Notes under the pieces: model-generated
Databases searched by the model: none
What the model was told of the DNA's origin: nothing
What the model saw: only the letters and a program-made list of their open reading frames with translations
NCBI GenBank assembly: GCA_021904315.1
Contig: CM038914.1
Span: forward strand, 19,393,065-19,457,064
From: Sphagnum magellanicum
Lineage: Eukaryota > Streptophyta > Sphagnopsida > Sphagnales > Sphagnaceae
Reading direction: 5' to 3'
DNA: 64,000 bases
Part shown: positions 9,588 to 21,840 of the stretch, one piece after another
Layout: each line of letters starts with the position of its first letter
Numbering within the stretch: the first letter of the stretch is position 1
Translations under genes and position numbers: made by a program

Positions 9588-12500
9588 TCAAAGGAGGGCT
9601 TCTTCGTACACAACATTGCGCATAAGGCCACTCCGGCCATGCACAGTGTCTGGTAGCAGAACTTTGACGTTCGCTGGTGCCTTGGCGTGTGAAAAGGCAA
9701 CGTAAAGTTGGCCATGCAAAAAAACGTCATCTCCAATATGAAGGCCAACATGAGAGAGGGTCTACCCTTGAGACTTGTTAATAGTCATGGCATAAGCCAG
9801 CCGCAAAGGAAATTGCTTCCTTGCAAATGTAAATGGCAAACCGCTGTTATCGGAAATGAACTTAATGCGCGGGATAAAGGCCACATTACCGGCCCCTTTT
9901 CTTGTGATGATCTCAACCTCAACGACTCGCATCGTGAAGCGTCGAACAATCAGGCGCGTCCCATTACACAGCCCAGCCAATGGGTCAAGATTGCGCAACA
10001 GAATCACTGGTGCGCCAATCTTGAGCAGCAACTTGTGTGAAGGCATGCCACTAACTTCCAAAGTGTTGAGAAACTCGAAAGGGTATGTGTTCGCCACTTC
10101 CATATCCTTTACGAAATATGCACTAAAGAAGTTGACTTGTGTGCCTGGAAGGTAGCTTAAAACCATCGCATTTATTAACAAAACCTCCTTGTTGTGAGGA
10201 GCCAAAATCGCAAGCTCATGCAAATATTCGTTTGTGGCATGGCCCTCATGTAGTCGAGGGTAAATGGCCACAACCATGGCTTGTGTGTCTGCAGGAGGGA
10301 GTACCATCATGTCTGGACACTTGATGTAGTCCTCATCGATGGTTTCTAGTTCGTTGTTGCCAAGACAAAGAAGCCAGTCTACAAAAGTGTGATTCCCAAG
10401 ATCAGGGTGAACAATAACAGCATCACTGGCCCGCATATTTTCCGAAAGACGGAATACCTCAACAGATTCCCATAGGTAGGAGTTTTTGATTGATGTAGAG
10501 ACAATGTCTACATGGGATCCCCGGGGGATGACTGAAAGGACTTGGCGAAAGTCCCCTAACATGACGAAAACAATGCCACCAAAGGGTTCGTTCCTGTCTG
10601 TAAAGTCACGCAGAGTTCGATCCACCGCTTCAAAAGCGAGCTTATTAGTCATAGGAGCTTCATCCCAAAGGATGAGCTTTGTTTGATGGATTAGCACTGC
10701 TAAATCATCCTACTTACGGATATAGCAGAAGGATGTACAGTCGAGCGCGATCGGGATCTTCAAGTATGAATGGGTCGTTCACCTTCTTGAAAGCAGAAGC
10801 GTAGCAATGCCTGAAGAGGCGACAACAAGTGCAATATCGCCATGCGAACGCACAACGTTCAAAATCAAGATTTCGATGTAGGTCTTACCCGTTCCACCAG
10901 GGCCATCGATAAAGATGACTTTAGCGTGATGGGCAGCATATGCATCGATTACGCCATTGTAGACTGCACGTTGCCCATCATTAAAGTTCTCAATGGCCAT
11001 AACCACCTCGGCTTGCAAGACCTCGACATTGTAGTCGCGCTACACCTCAAGCAGGCGATTGGTCTCTAATCGATCAAAGGCAACAGATGGGGTAGGAAGG
11101 CCAAAATCCTCAAGAATTTTGCTAAATTTGGCAAGCGCATCCCGTAAGGAATGCAGTGCCCAATTCTCAATTTGCTCCATGGACGGTTCCACTATACCGC
11201 GACGTTGCAATGCTACCTTGCAGTCATCGCAAATGTGCTCCTTGTACTTGTCCCAGAGCATGCACGGTTCACTTGGAACGCCAAAGGCCAAGATGGTCAC
11301 AAACAAAGACCGCAACTACGCACCTGTTCGCATGCCAACTGCTTCTTCCAAGCAGGCATTCCACTCGTCATCCGAATCATACAAACCAAGTGCAATGCAT
11401 GCTGATTTGAATGTGTCATGGACAACACCATTAATTGTGCGAAGAGCTTCAAAAGAAACAGCACCTTTGACTTTCGTTAATAATGTACGTAAGAAATAAC
11501 ATTTACCAGCGGAAAGATTCACAAAATAAAAGCGCCCGACACAACACCCTCTCTGCCGGATGGTCCATTTTTTCGTCCCATTGGTCCATGTAAACACGGA
11601 GGGAAAATCCATGTACGTGACTTTTCTGGCCAAGGGGTAATCAATATTAGCTTGGAAGTATTCGGTGAGCGTTGTTTTTTGGTTTCGTTCGCTATTAACA
11701 GTTTCAAAAATACTGGCATTATCATTGTACACGACCGTATGCATTCCAGGCTCGTGCACGGCAAGGCGTGTGACAGACGGTGTCATGTCATGCATTCTAA
11801 AAGAGAAAAGACGCCATGATGCCTCGGAAGCAGAAACATAGCGTCCTTCAAGGTATGCTTTAATTTCATCGCGGTTTTGCCACTCACCATTGGCAACGAT
11901 CACCTGTGCGTTGTTATCCTGGCCAGGCATATTCGCTCGCCTTTCGACAACGGCAGTAGCACGATCAGGTCCCTTGTACACATACTTGTATAGGTACTTG
12001 ACGGCAGATATGGAAGAACATATCTCCATGTTGATGTGCGTGTGGTACTTGGTTGCCAGGTGAAGGTTATACGGGACAATCCACTGGTTATCCACCACGC
12101 GTTGCGTCTTTGGATCTACAAAAATGCGGGTTTGACGGCACCGATACTCGGGGTACTCGTCAACATCACAACGTGTTTCTTCGCTAAAGGAACGCGGGTA
12201 CCTTTTCTTGCACTTTCCTTGCTCCATGCATTGTGCGTTTAAAAAATCTGGACCACATGGCCCATGCACCATGCACGAAGTGATCGTCTCATACGCCTTA
12301 GGATGGCATATCGGGTCCGGAATCTCGGCCGATACCATCGAATCGTAGTCCTCAGCGATGCGTAATTTCGACACTTCATCTAAAATGAGCAAAATGTGCG
12401 CGTGGGGCAAGCCTCTTTTTTGAAACTCGATGACCCAAATTTTAGCAATCACATTGCCAAGAACACCGTCTTTAATGTCCTTCAAAAGGGCGTCAAGTTT

Positions 12501-14039
12501 CAAATTAAAAACGCGAATTACTAAGTCAGGGCGATCCTTAGCAGTTTGCCCCGAGAGAAGTGCATCTGTAATCTCTTTCCATTTAGGATTACAGGCAAAT
12601 GTGACAAAAAGGTCCGGCTTACCAAATTTGCGGACCCTGGCCATGGCATCCTGGTATAGTTGGCCCATGGCGCGCTCACCGCCCTGGAATGACGACGGAA
12701 GAATCATCTTCTGCCCGATGTCGTCCCCAAAAATGTCACCAGCATTCAATGCATCTTGAAGACCATTGTACAGGTCGCAACGTAGTTGTCGTTGGTTCTC
12801 GCGAATAAACTTCAAGCGGTTTTGTTCAGTACATGCATATGCGTCAACAATGAATTGCTGTAAAAACCTTTCGGCTCGCAGAATCCATTCTTCGTTGATG
12901 CGATGTTGTAGTATGTATGCGTAAAACTGAAGCATGGTGACGCGTGCGAAACCGCGTTTACCACCTACTGCATTCTTGTCATCTTGGATGAACCCAGAGC
13001 CATCCCATTGAAATCCATTCAATGGGATGCCGTCATGCCATCCATTGTGTCCATTTGGGAAGAGAAGGACGTAGTGCAGTGGCGCATATGCACTGTGTAG
13101 GGGAGAGACGCGCTGAAAATAGCCATTAGTCGAACGAATGACAATGTCGCGTGCGTTTACTTCATCCACATCGCCCCCAACCATCAATGCGCCAACTTTG
13201 TCAGTAGTTGGCGCATTGGAACGTCGCAAATTAGTGTGGCGATCATTTAGCAAACGAAGACTTAGCTCAACAGCCCCGCCTTGGAGTCGTTCCATGGCCG
13301 TTTGGTAGATGCTGGCGTAGGGGTTACATTCATGCAGCATCGTTTGTAACGACTGCATAATGTCCCTGTTCAGGCTGCCAAAATTGCCCATCCGACGATC
13401 AAGCTCGGCATGTGGATCGCTAATGTATAGTTGGGCGAATTTTGGTGCCTTGCCAGGCTGAGGAAGTAGACCCCCCATCCTATGGTAAAGCTCACCGTGA
13501 AAATGGTAAGTATAGTTGCCAGGTTGGGCAACACTGGTATCCAGGTTGGCCCCCATAGACGTGAAGGCCAACGCATTGTTGTAAGAGCGAATGTGCTAAC
13601 GAAAGTCTTTTGCATCTGCTTCGTTACTTGTAAGGAGCCATCTAAGCGGTTCTGGTGGGAGTGCCAACGGGGGCAACGTCACTTTACCTTGTGCGCAACA
13701 CAGTGTAAACTGCGGATTGGCACACGAACTTGATGCAACAGGCTCCTCCAAAAAGTGTAGGGCGCCGCACTTGCCACACATTGTGGTCATTTCACCTAAA
13801 GTGTGGCGAAGACCATGATGGTTGTCGTCAAATTCACGGCGCGCCAAAAGGATCACTTGGTTCCCACCTTGGTTTGCGCGATCTAGTTCATGCTAGGCAC
13901 TACGTGCCCTTTGACCTTCCCGTCGGCTAGCATCCGCTACACGCTGCTCCTTAGATCGAACAACGTGCCTTTCTCGGGTAAGACGGTTTCGACGAAGGCG
14001 CGGGCCTTCCAAAGGGGACTCTTCTTCCTCTTCATTCAT
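9588..14039 (-). pseudogene. Helitron Rep-helicase, one frame with seven nonsense codons
   Basis: A single frame of 1,484 codons runs from ATG (14039) to TGA (9588) with no frameshift. Order: an N-terminal zinc-finger-like stretch (CGKCGALHF and later CCAQGKVTLP), the Helitron-like N domain, a HUH Rep nuclease with GLPHAHILL and the tyrosine motif KYLYKYVYKG, then a PIF1-family helicase with Walker A GPGGTGKT, Walker B LILWDEAPM, GDFRQVL and NKSQG. In-frame stops lie at 13895-13893, 13598-13596, 11318-11316, 11042-11040, 10781-10779, 10712-10710 and 9764-9762. Six are TAG and one (10781) is TGA. Such an enzyme nicks and unwinds DNA for rolling-circle transposition. This copy cannot make it as read. 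No RPA or OTU gene is seen beside it. Confidence 0.93.
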
Positions 14040-14715
14040 TGTTTAATTATAAAGCATCAGAAGTTACTTCTGAAAATCTGTAACACCTTCTGCATCCAAA
14101 AACACCATTTCCTATAGGATGATAGTACCTAAGCAAAAAAGATGATCTGCTGCAGACTCTTGGCTTAATCAAAAAGCCTAAAGAGAAAATCCTATCTAGA
14201 AAAAGGATCCTCATAATTTCAGGAGGCTTCTGATCTTAGAGAGTCTCATTTAACTTTGTCTTCCATGTCTAGATGGCTCAGCTGACTTCAGAACCCCTTG
14301 GCAACAGCTTTGGCACAAATCAAACAGGTGTTGAAAACAGACCTTGGTCTTTGGTGCACGATGAACCATGAGGGCAGCTGCTACATTGCCAGCATTGTTC
14401 TCCTCAATGAATCTTATAATAGAGTTCACACAGCAAGAATAGGATCAGAGAAAATCCTCCCAATCTGGTGGCTGGCCTTGGATATGTATTTCGCACAAAA
14501 TTGTAATCAAAGCCAAAAATGAAGAAGACAGGAGAAAACACAAACAAAACAAACAAAACAAAACCAATGATAACATCAAAGCAGGAACCAAATAAAAAAG
14601 ATAGATCACCATACTTGTCCATTGGCCAACAGCATAGCCATCAGTGTGGCAACTTCCATAACCCATGACATGGGTTCCACATGAAACCCAGAAACTTGAG
14701 GAACTTGTTTTCTTA
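14040..14715. other. Helitron interior between Rep-helicase and direct repeats
   Basis: It holds short open frames on both strands but none I recognise. It may be captured host DNA, which Helitrons often carry, but I cannot prove that. Confidence 0.4.
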
Positions 14716-15348
14716 CATAAAAACATTAAGAAGAGTCACAAAAATCTCAGCACAGAAGCCTGATCCAGACTGTGTCTTAGAAAAAATTCCCAAAGAATCA
14801 AAGCAAGAAGGGAAAAAGATAGCAAATCTGCAGAAGAAAAATAAAAGAGTAAAGATGTCATTCTAACTACACTCATGGGAAGTTGGTGTACAACCAACAA
14901 TTGATGTCCCTCAACTTCAATGGTTTTGCAATTGGGTTAGTGGAGATATTATGATTTTACCATTTTGAAATAAAATTGACCAAGGCAAAGATTTTGAAGA
15001 TTCTAAAAATCTTTTCAAACAAAACCCATTGTTTAAGGATGGCATCATAGCACAAACCGTTTGGGGATTATCTGTTACCCCCAAAATTTCCTAAAATTAT
15101 GCAATGCAATGGTGAAATTACTTCATAAAAGCATTAAGAAGAGTCACAAAAATCTCAGCACAGAATCTTGATCCAGATTGTGTCTCAGAAAAAATTCCCA
15201 AAAAATCAAAGCAGGAAGGGAAAAGATAGCAAATCTGCAGAAGAAAAATAAAAGAGTAAAGATGTCACTCTAACTACACTCATGGGAAGTTGGTGTACAA
15301 CCAACAATTGATGTCCCTCAACTTCAATGGTTCTGCAATTGGGTTAGT
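14716..15348. repeat. Direct repeat pair of about 226 bp in the Helitron
   Basis: Copies at 14716-14941 and 15123-15348 both run from cataaaa-gcattaagaagag to gcaattgggttag with only scattered changes. The spacer is about 180 bp. It is an internal duplication of non-coding sequence in the Helitron. Confidence 0.9.
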
Positions 15349-17639
15349 TAAGGAACTTGGGGAATGGGCCAACCATCCCACGACCATAGTTTTTTGTTTC
15401 AATTTTGTGATATAAATATTTTGGTGAATTTTTCCAAAAATAGAAAAATAATCAAATTACATCACAAAATCGAAGTTTTCCAGAAAAAAATCCCAATTTT
15501 TTTGTCAAAAATGATAGGTGTTGTCCCAAAAAAATATGGCCTAAAACCTTGACCCAACCAACCATTCTTCCATCAAGGAAAGGTTGACCCAAGTTGCTTA
15601 AGGAGAGCTATCATCTTCTTTCTCTTGCCATGGATGAAAGCTATTTAGAAAAAGATGGATGTAAAAATATTTGAACCTTGATTGTTCCACATATTGAAGA
15701 AGATTTCAACCACTTCGTATGATGTCACAATCTAAAAAGAAAACTCATTTTAGTTAATATTTAAAGAAATTTTCATAATTCATGTATAGTAAAATTTTGC
15801 TTTCTTGTTGGGCATCAATGTCACTTTTGTGTTGGAGATCAACTTAAATTTAATTCATTATTTATGTTTAATGTTTTCCTTCCTTCCCTATCCCAAAGTG
15901 TGGGCAAAAGATTAATTTGTTTTACAATGAATTTTCAATAGGTTATAATAATCTAGAGGAAAATTGCGGTTTTAAAGTGCAAAATCTCATCTTTTTGCAA
16001 AATCATGCATAAAAGGATATTACACAAAACCTCCCACACTATCCTAGAATAAGATATTATGTTTGGAGAGGTTCCCAAATAACAAAATGATTTTTGATTG
16101 AAGTTGTTACATTCAACATATATGTATTATTACCCTTTTAACCCACCATTGCCCCTCCAAAAATATTTATTACCTTGGACACTTTGGATGCAATCCTTGA
16201 GGTATAAATTATATATACCATTCATTTTTTGTGATGGGCAAATCAAAGATGTGCATGAGAAAAAGAAAAAATTGAAATTTGGGGGTCCCCATAACTAATT
16301 GTTATGAGTCACCATATACTTCGGTTTCATACCCGGGCACCCACGGATGATTAAATCAAGGATAACAATGATCCACAAAAAGGATTTAATCATTTAAGGA
16401 AAAAAAAGGAACCATGTGATGGAACCATCACAAATGTTTTTGGAAGAAAGGACAGCCCCAACATAAAAGCATAAATATGTTTCCCTCCCCCAAAATAGAA
16501 GCAGACTTTGTCATGCTTCCTCGGGGCACCCCTTTCACAACTTATATGTATAGAACTTGAACCACGGCGAAAAGAATATGGGATTAAAAGGAGGCGCTAC
16601 TGGGAACATATTAGGGAACAGCTTAAGAACAGATCAGGAATAAACAAAGAACAAAAATCCCCCCCCCCCCGTCCGCCCAAACGCAAGTGCAGATGCAATT
16701 TTTTTAATGTAAAAATCTCAGAAATAGCCATAGGATGAGGCCACCACCGAAATATGTTTGGAATATGGGGGCCTCCCATAACATAGAAGTCGAAACATGG
16801 TTCCTTCCCAAAATAAAAACATGTTTTGTGATGTTTCATTTTGACCCTTCCCCCCTCTTTCGTACAATTTATATACATTGAAGTCGATCGAAGCAAACAA
16901 CGTAGCGATACAAAATGAGGGGTTATTGATAATGCCTTACGAAATACATGGGGAACGTAGAGACACCTGACCCCCTCCAGAAAGAAACTATACCACACTA
17001 ATCCTTCCGATGGGCCACATAAATAATTTACTTCCAAAATGGTGGGTCACCGATTCCAGCCCAAACAGACACCCCCATTATAAACCGAAGGTAATTATCC
17101 ATCATCGTACTAATTAAGAAGGGGTGCAGTCATAGTTTTTTCCTCCAAAAAGAGTCACATGGATGAGCCGAAGAATATTTCTACAACTTCGGGCAGTCCC
17201 CAACATAAAAGATTAAGCCACAACCAATTTTTTTTAAAACATTGGGGCATTCCCAACATAGAAGCCCAAAATAAAAATCAAGTTCTTCGAAAGGACCCTA
17301 ATGGTCGGTCATATTTTGCGCAATAAAAGTATGGATCAATCATCAATACGTCCACATGTCGTTTGATATGTGAACATAATATGTGATAATAGGCACAACA
17401 ATTGAAGAAACCCACACTATTTATGGGCAAGCAAACTTTTGATATCTACTTTCATGTTCTCTCATCATCATCAGCAATTCATTGCCAAATTTTGAAGGAG
17501 GCCAAAACAAAGCTTCATAAAAAGTGCGACTTGACTCCGAGTGGACAGAGAAAAGAACAAAAAAAAGAAAGAGCTCAGGAAAGTCCAAGAGTCCTACCGT
17601 CCTCAATATCCACATCCAATAATTCTCGAGTAGCTTCCT
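15349..17639. other. Helitron interior, no recognised gene
   Basis: The DNA is AT-rich up to about 16300. From 16440 to 17290 a loose motif (cccaacata then aaagcc and aaataaaa) recurs about four times, for example near 16455, 16770, 17190 and 17250. No coding region is supported. Confidence 0.5.
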
Positions 17640-17899
17640 CTTGATTGCTCTGCATCGACAACAAAATTGGAATTGATCCCACGTTCTTGAAGTAGCTCAG
17701 CTCCCATGTAAACTATGAACTGAAGTCCAGCACCACGTTGGTAAGCAGAGGTCTGAGGAGTTAGTTATGTCAGGACAAATGTTGCAGAGGTAATTGCCAT
17801 ACATCAAGTCCAAGTCGGGATCAGGCAGCCCCGTGCCCAAGAAGTTGTAGAGACGGTCTAGGAAGAATTGGCACTCAGCAACACCTAAGGTGTGTGCTC
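17640..17899 (-). pseudogene. Captured class III peroxidase fragment
   Basis: The minus-strand exon starts after an acceptor (pyrimidine tract then acag) with GAHTLGVAEC, then FFLDRLYNF, GTGLPDPDLD and ICP. These are the proximal-histidine region and following motifs of plant class III peroxidases, secreted haem enzymes that use hydrogen peroxide. An intron just before GAHTLG is the usual place in this family. After about 50 residues the frame is lost, and related words (VVLDFSS and ELLQERGI) appear in other frames. Only this piece lies in the Helitron, so it is a carried gene fragment. Confidence 0.75.
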
Positions 17900-18061
17900 C
17901 TGTAAAAAGGAATAACATATACTATCTCTAGGTGCAACTGATCTTCATACTCCAGAAACTTTTCAAGATCGGCAAGCTCTTCAAAGTCTTCCGCAAATTG
18001 GACTTGCTCACCATCAGAACCAGCAAACTTCGAACTCATCCAAACTTTCCGAAAATAAGCC

Positions 18062-18245
18062 ATTCTTGGTTTATTTCCTTCCCATTCTTGGTGGGCAGAA
18101 AACTGCAGTGTCCGACTCAACAGAAGGATGGTGTGCAGCTCCTGGTTTATTTCCTTCCCATTATCCTTTAATATATGTTTTATTTCCTTCCCATTCTTGG
18201 TGGGTAGAAAGTTGCAATGTCCGACTCAGCAAAGGGATGGTGTTA
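18062..18245. repeat. Short tandem repeat near the Helitron 5' end
   Basis: Two units share ttatttccttcccattcttg, then gtgggcagaaa or gtgggtagaaa and gtccgactca. They start near 18073 and 18179. A shorter piece (tttatttccttcccatt) lies between them. No gene is assigned to the overlapping minus-strand open frame at 17875-18120. Confidence 0.8.
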
Positions 18246-18459
18246 CTGTTCCTACCTGTACAACTACTACAATTACTCTCGAACCTTGTGCATTAAATGT
18301 ATTAAAATTTCCCTTCTTCGTGGATATCACTGAAAGAGGGGATAGGGAGTGGAAGCAGGCCCAAAGACAAGGTGACTTTCTGGATAACTCCAGTACACAG
18401 AAAACAAAAGGGGGACCAAAACTGGGTTTTGTCACCTAAAGCCGTCATTGCACTTCAAC

Positions 18460-18498
18460 CCCTAAAGGACGACCACCCAGGGATATTATAGAAATAGA
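18460..18498 (-). other. Helitron 5' terminus
   Basis: Read on the minus strand from 18498 it begins TCTATTTCTATAATATCCC, close to the plant Helitron 5' consensus that starts TC. Host T at 18499 follows. The junction is set by the empty site in copy B. Confidence 0.9.
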
Positions 18499-18792
18499 TG
18501 ACATCTTGAAGGATTTCGGATTCTTTCATACTAGAGAAAGGGTCCATAACAATGAAAATTCCAAGAGCTTCCCAAACTCATCCAAAGACTTTTCCGATGG
18601 AAATTCACTAATCATTTTTGTGTGAGCCCACACTGTGAAGTATAATATAAAGTGATAATGGTCATCTTGAGGTACTTATGCCACTTTAAAGTAAAATATA
18701 GAGGGAACTAAACGAACATCCCCTTGAGTTCTTGTTTAAAAATTGATCCACTACAAAAAGATCTGGCATTAAAGTCGTTTGGGGGCATGGTG

Positions 18793-18865
18793 CCAAAGAA
18801 TTAAATGCAGTCAGTACAAAAAGTACTGTTGCAATTTTTTCTCCAGTCAGGCCTTTGCCCCGTTC
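18793..18865. mobile_element. Solitary end of the 56.6-kb inverted-repeat element family, copy A
   Basis: It shares gcagtcagtacaaaa-gtactg, then the run ttttctccagtc, with both arms of the element at 56640-57002. The second arm is absent here. Copy B has the same piece at 59465-59535, so it is older than the duplication. Confidence 0.6.
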
Positions 18866-20059
18866 ATAGTTTAGGGTCAAAGTAGAATCCACCTACCTAC
18901 TTACTTTAGGCTTATTTTATTAATTACTTATTTACCTATTTTTGTCAATGTTTATGGAAGGTTTAACCAATCTAACTAACTTAAGGTACTATTTACCGAC
19001 TAATACTTAACTTAACCTATTAACTTATGTATTATCTACCAATTATTACTTAGTTTAATTTATGATCTATCAACTAAATTTACTATCTATTCATTAAGCT
19101 TGTTTATTAACTGAAGTAGTCTACATTGCACCTAGTTGACTAGGCCCACATAGGATTAATGCCTAAACCAAATATGCCACATGAGATCTAGGCTAAACCC
19201 TAGTTAAACTAAAACTTGACTAAATCTTGGTAAAAATGTTGGTTAAACTCAAATTTGTCTAAACCTTTGATAAACATTAATAAAAAAAACTAACACTTGA
19301 TTAAACCTTGGCAAAAATTTAGTTAAACTAAAACTTGACTAAACATTAGAAAAAAACATTGGTTAAAATAAATTTTGGTTTACATTAAACTATTTTTTTT
19401 AACCCTTGATTAAAATTTGATTAAAGTTTGGTTAATATTTGACACCTTTAGTTTAACCATTATTAATGTTTTTAATACAATAGTAATAACCTTAATATAC
19501 CCTTAGTACATTTACACAATTTTAACATATGTTATCACCTTAATGGAACTTCAAAACCAAGTTTTAAAAATATTTTAAACCTTATGCATAAATATATTAT
19601 CATGTTCTTGAAAAAAAATACACATTAAAATCATTCAAATGGAAGGATGAAGCTCACAATAGTTGTAATGTAATCATAAAATAGTCATAGAAATTCAAAG
19701 GTAGTTAGTAGTTTTAAGAATAATTATAAATGACACAAAGCAACGTGTAGTCACAAAATTGATGGTTGCAAAATATTAATTTTTGCTAGTGTTTTAAATT
19801 TATTTTATGTTGTTTTAAGCTATAATAACCCAGGGTAAAATAACCTAAAATATAGTTTTAAATAATTAGAATAGCTTCAAGTATAATTTCGTCAATGTTT
19901 AACTTTAGGTAGAGCCAGAGAATATAATCGCACTACTATAGCCCTTTAGCCCATGACACAAGCTATTACCTCAAAAGACACCATTATAGTTCTACGTTAA
20001 CTACACCCCCTTCCATTAAACCATGTCCCTCCACTTATTTTTACTATTAGTCTAAGCAC

Positions 20060-21513
20060 ACATTTGTCTTGGATAAGACTTTGTTTGCACAGGCTTTAGC
20101 CACTACTCCCCACTTGTTTTCAGGTGGACTATCTGAAATGGTTTATGAACATCTCTCAGGATGCTTCATACTAAAGGACCCATCCCCAAGGTTTTCAAAA
20201 CTATTTCAACCTACTTTTATTGTTGCATGTGGTGATATCCCTAGGTTAGTGGCCCTAGTGTTGGGGGTTAATAGATTATTGGCAATGGCAAACGACATTT
20301 AAGGTCTTTGTCCTATTGCCATAGGCAAGGTGTTTCTTTGACGTATAAGTCATTCCATTGTCCTACAGCTTCGGGGGCCATTTCAAAAACACTTATCTCC
20401 CCACTAGTTTGGAGTATTAACCCCTAGAGGCTATGAGACCATCCTTTTTGGCATCAAACCCCTCTTCAACCTACAACTTGATTAAGTCATGATGCAAGTT
20501 GATGTTAAAAACGCTTTTAATATCATTTCTTTTATTTGTTTTTTTAGAGAACTCCAAGATGTTGGGGGACCTTTGGTGAACATTGTCCTCTATATCATAT
20601 TGTTTTGTGATGTTCATTTTTTAAAAAATTTCCAGCATGGGCAAGATGAAGAGGGGGTCATCATTATTGAATCATCTTTAGGCATGAAGCAAAATGACCC
20701 TTGAAAAGGTTCTTTATTTGCCTTGACCCATTATCGAGCATTCTTAGAGACCATTGTGTAAGCCCTCAATTCTGTCTTTTCATCCCTAGCGGACAATACC
20801 CACATTATGGGCCCTACAAGCGAAATTATCCCTACTTTTGACCACTTTTCAACCCAATTAGCCTTAGTTGGGTTTAGGGTCAAAATGTCAAAATGCAAGC
20901 TTTGGAGTCCATCAGGGAACTCTTTAAACATAAAAATTTTTTATGGCTACATTTTGGTCACAAATGGCTTATGCATTTTGGTGATTTTGTCACACTTTTT
21001 CAATGAGGTTTTATCTCAAGATGTGGCACATATTGATGATCTTCCTCTCTTCGAAAACACACAAGTTGCATTGGGCATTTTGTCTTTATGTGTCATTCAT
21101 GAACCTTCTTATTTCACTCAGACAATACTTCCTTTTTCCTTCCCATCTTTTTTGGTGAGTTTCAACAAGAGAATTATGCAAATATGTGGGGACATTATGG
21201 GTTTAAGGTCATCGGAGTTTATTAAAGGCCCCTTAATGGGGTGTCAGGCCCAACTCCTAATTTTTTTTTATGGTATAGGTTTTTTATCTATGGAGGACTG
21301 TGTTGCATCTACATTTTTAGGGAGTTAGGTTTTGGTGGCTCCATATTTGTGTTCCATGTTTCATATTTTTGATAGACTTGTTCTAAAGGAGTGTGTTTCT
21401 TAAGTTGAAAGAGGCCCACATTTCCTTTAATCGTGCCTTCATGCAACTTGAGATAGCCTTCTTCCCACAACTAAAGAAATGCACCCTTCTTTTGAAAGTT
21501 CGGTAGTTATTAG
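20060..21513 (+). mobile_element. Non-LTR retrotransposon (LINE-like), 5' part of copy A
   Basis: Degenerate plus-strand reading frames hold reverse-transcriptase words: GLCPIAIGKVF, VMMQVDVKNAFN, GGPLVNIV and SSLGMKQNDP. A position where LINE enzymes have ADD reads ADNTHIMGP. There are several stops and frame changes, so it is dead. It is cut at 21513 by the Copia element and goes on at 27652. Copy B has the uncut version. Confidence 0.72.
21509..21513. repeat. Target-site duplication, left
   Basis: attag here and at 27647-27651 flank the Copia element. The copy B equivalent near 62178 has one copy (attgg), as expected for an empty site. Confidence 0.92.
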
Positions 21514-21828
21514 TGTTGAGAATTCAAGCTCAACTAGTTAGGTTTCATTAGTTACTGGAGTAGGAAAGTATCTAGGTTACTTTCACAAGGTTGAATTACT
21601 TTTGTTACTTTTTTTAGTTTGGTTATTTGTGGTTTGGTCTTGTAGTTAAATACCTTGGTGTTGATGGTTTGTTTCTCTCTTTTCTTCATTACACAAGTTT
21701 GTGTATTTCTTGTGACAAGAACCTTGGAGAGTTCTTGATGTTGTGTTTTGTGTTGTGAGCATTATGTTGTAGTTTCCTTTCAATAAATATTTATGTTTGC
21801 ACTTGAGTAGATCTCCTATTTGTTAACA
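21514..21828 (+). repeat. 5' LTR of the Copia element
   Basis: It begins TGTTGAG and ends TTAACA, 315 bp. It has a caataaa polyadenylation-like signal near its end. The pair differs at only two positions. Confidence 0.95.
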
Positions 21829-21840
21829 TGGTATCAGAGC
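21829..21840 (+). other. Primer-binding site
   Basis: TGGTATCAGAGC directly after the LTR is the complement of initiator tRNA-Met, the common primer of plant Copia elements. Confidence 0.93.

Larger units (their letters stand above)
7923..18498 (-). mobile_element. Helitron of 10,576 bp, nearly complete
   Basis: Comparison with the empty site in copy B (between 59163 and 59164) gives both ends to the base. The target is A|T with no duplication. On the minus strand the element starts TCTATTTCTATAATATCCC at 18498 and ends in CTAG at 7923, with a hairpin 13 bases before the end. These are hallmarks of rolling-circle Helitrons. It carries a Rep-helicase frame (9588-14039), a captured class III peroxidase piece (17640-17899) and subterminal repeats. 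It is a DNA transposon of class II. Confidence 0.95.
18499..21513. repeat. Segmental duplication copy A, middle block
   Basis: It matches 59164 to about 62180 of copy B. From 18499 to 20050 there is no gene. It holds AT-rich DNA with loose repeats of the type aaacttgactaaa (19140-19450), and an isolated inverted-repeat end at 18793-18865. The rest is the non-LTR element. Differences from B are denser here than in the kinase genes and are mostly transitions where I compared them. Confidence 0.9.

Noticed and set aside
9588-14039. Stop-codon recoding (TAG read as Gln) in the Helitron
   Set aside because: Six TAG codons in one frame are suggestive, but one stop is TGA and all seven fit deamination of methylated CAG or CGA. 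Gene C uses TAA and shows no internal TAG.
17875-18120. Acidic minus-strand open frame next to the peroxidase piece
   Set aside because: It runs across the intron acceptor of the peroxidase fragment and contains the 18.07-kb repeat, so it is most likely intron sequence.
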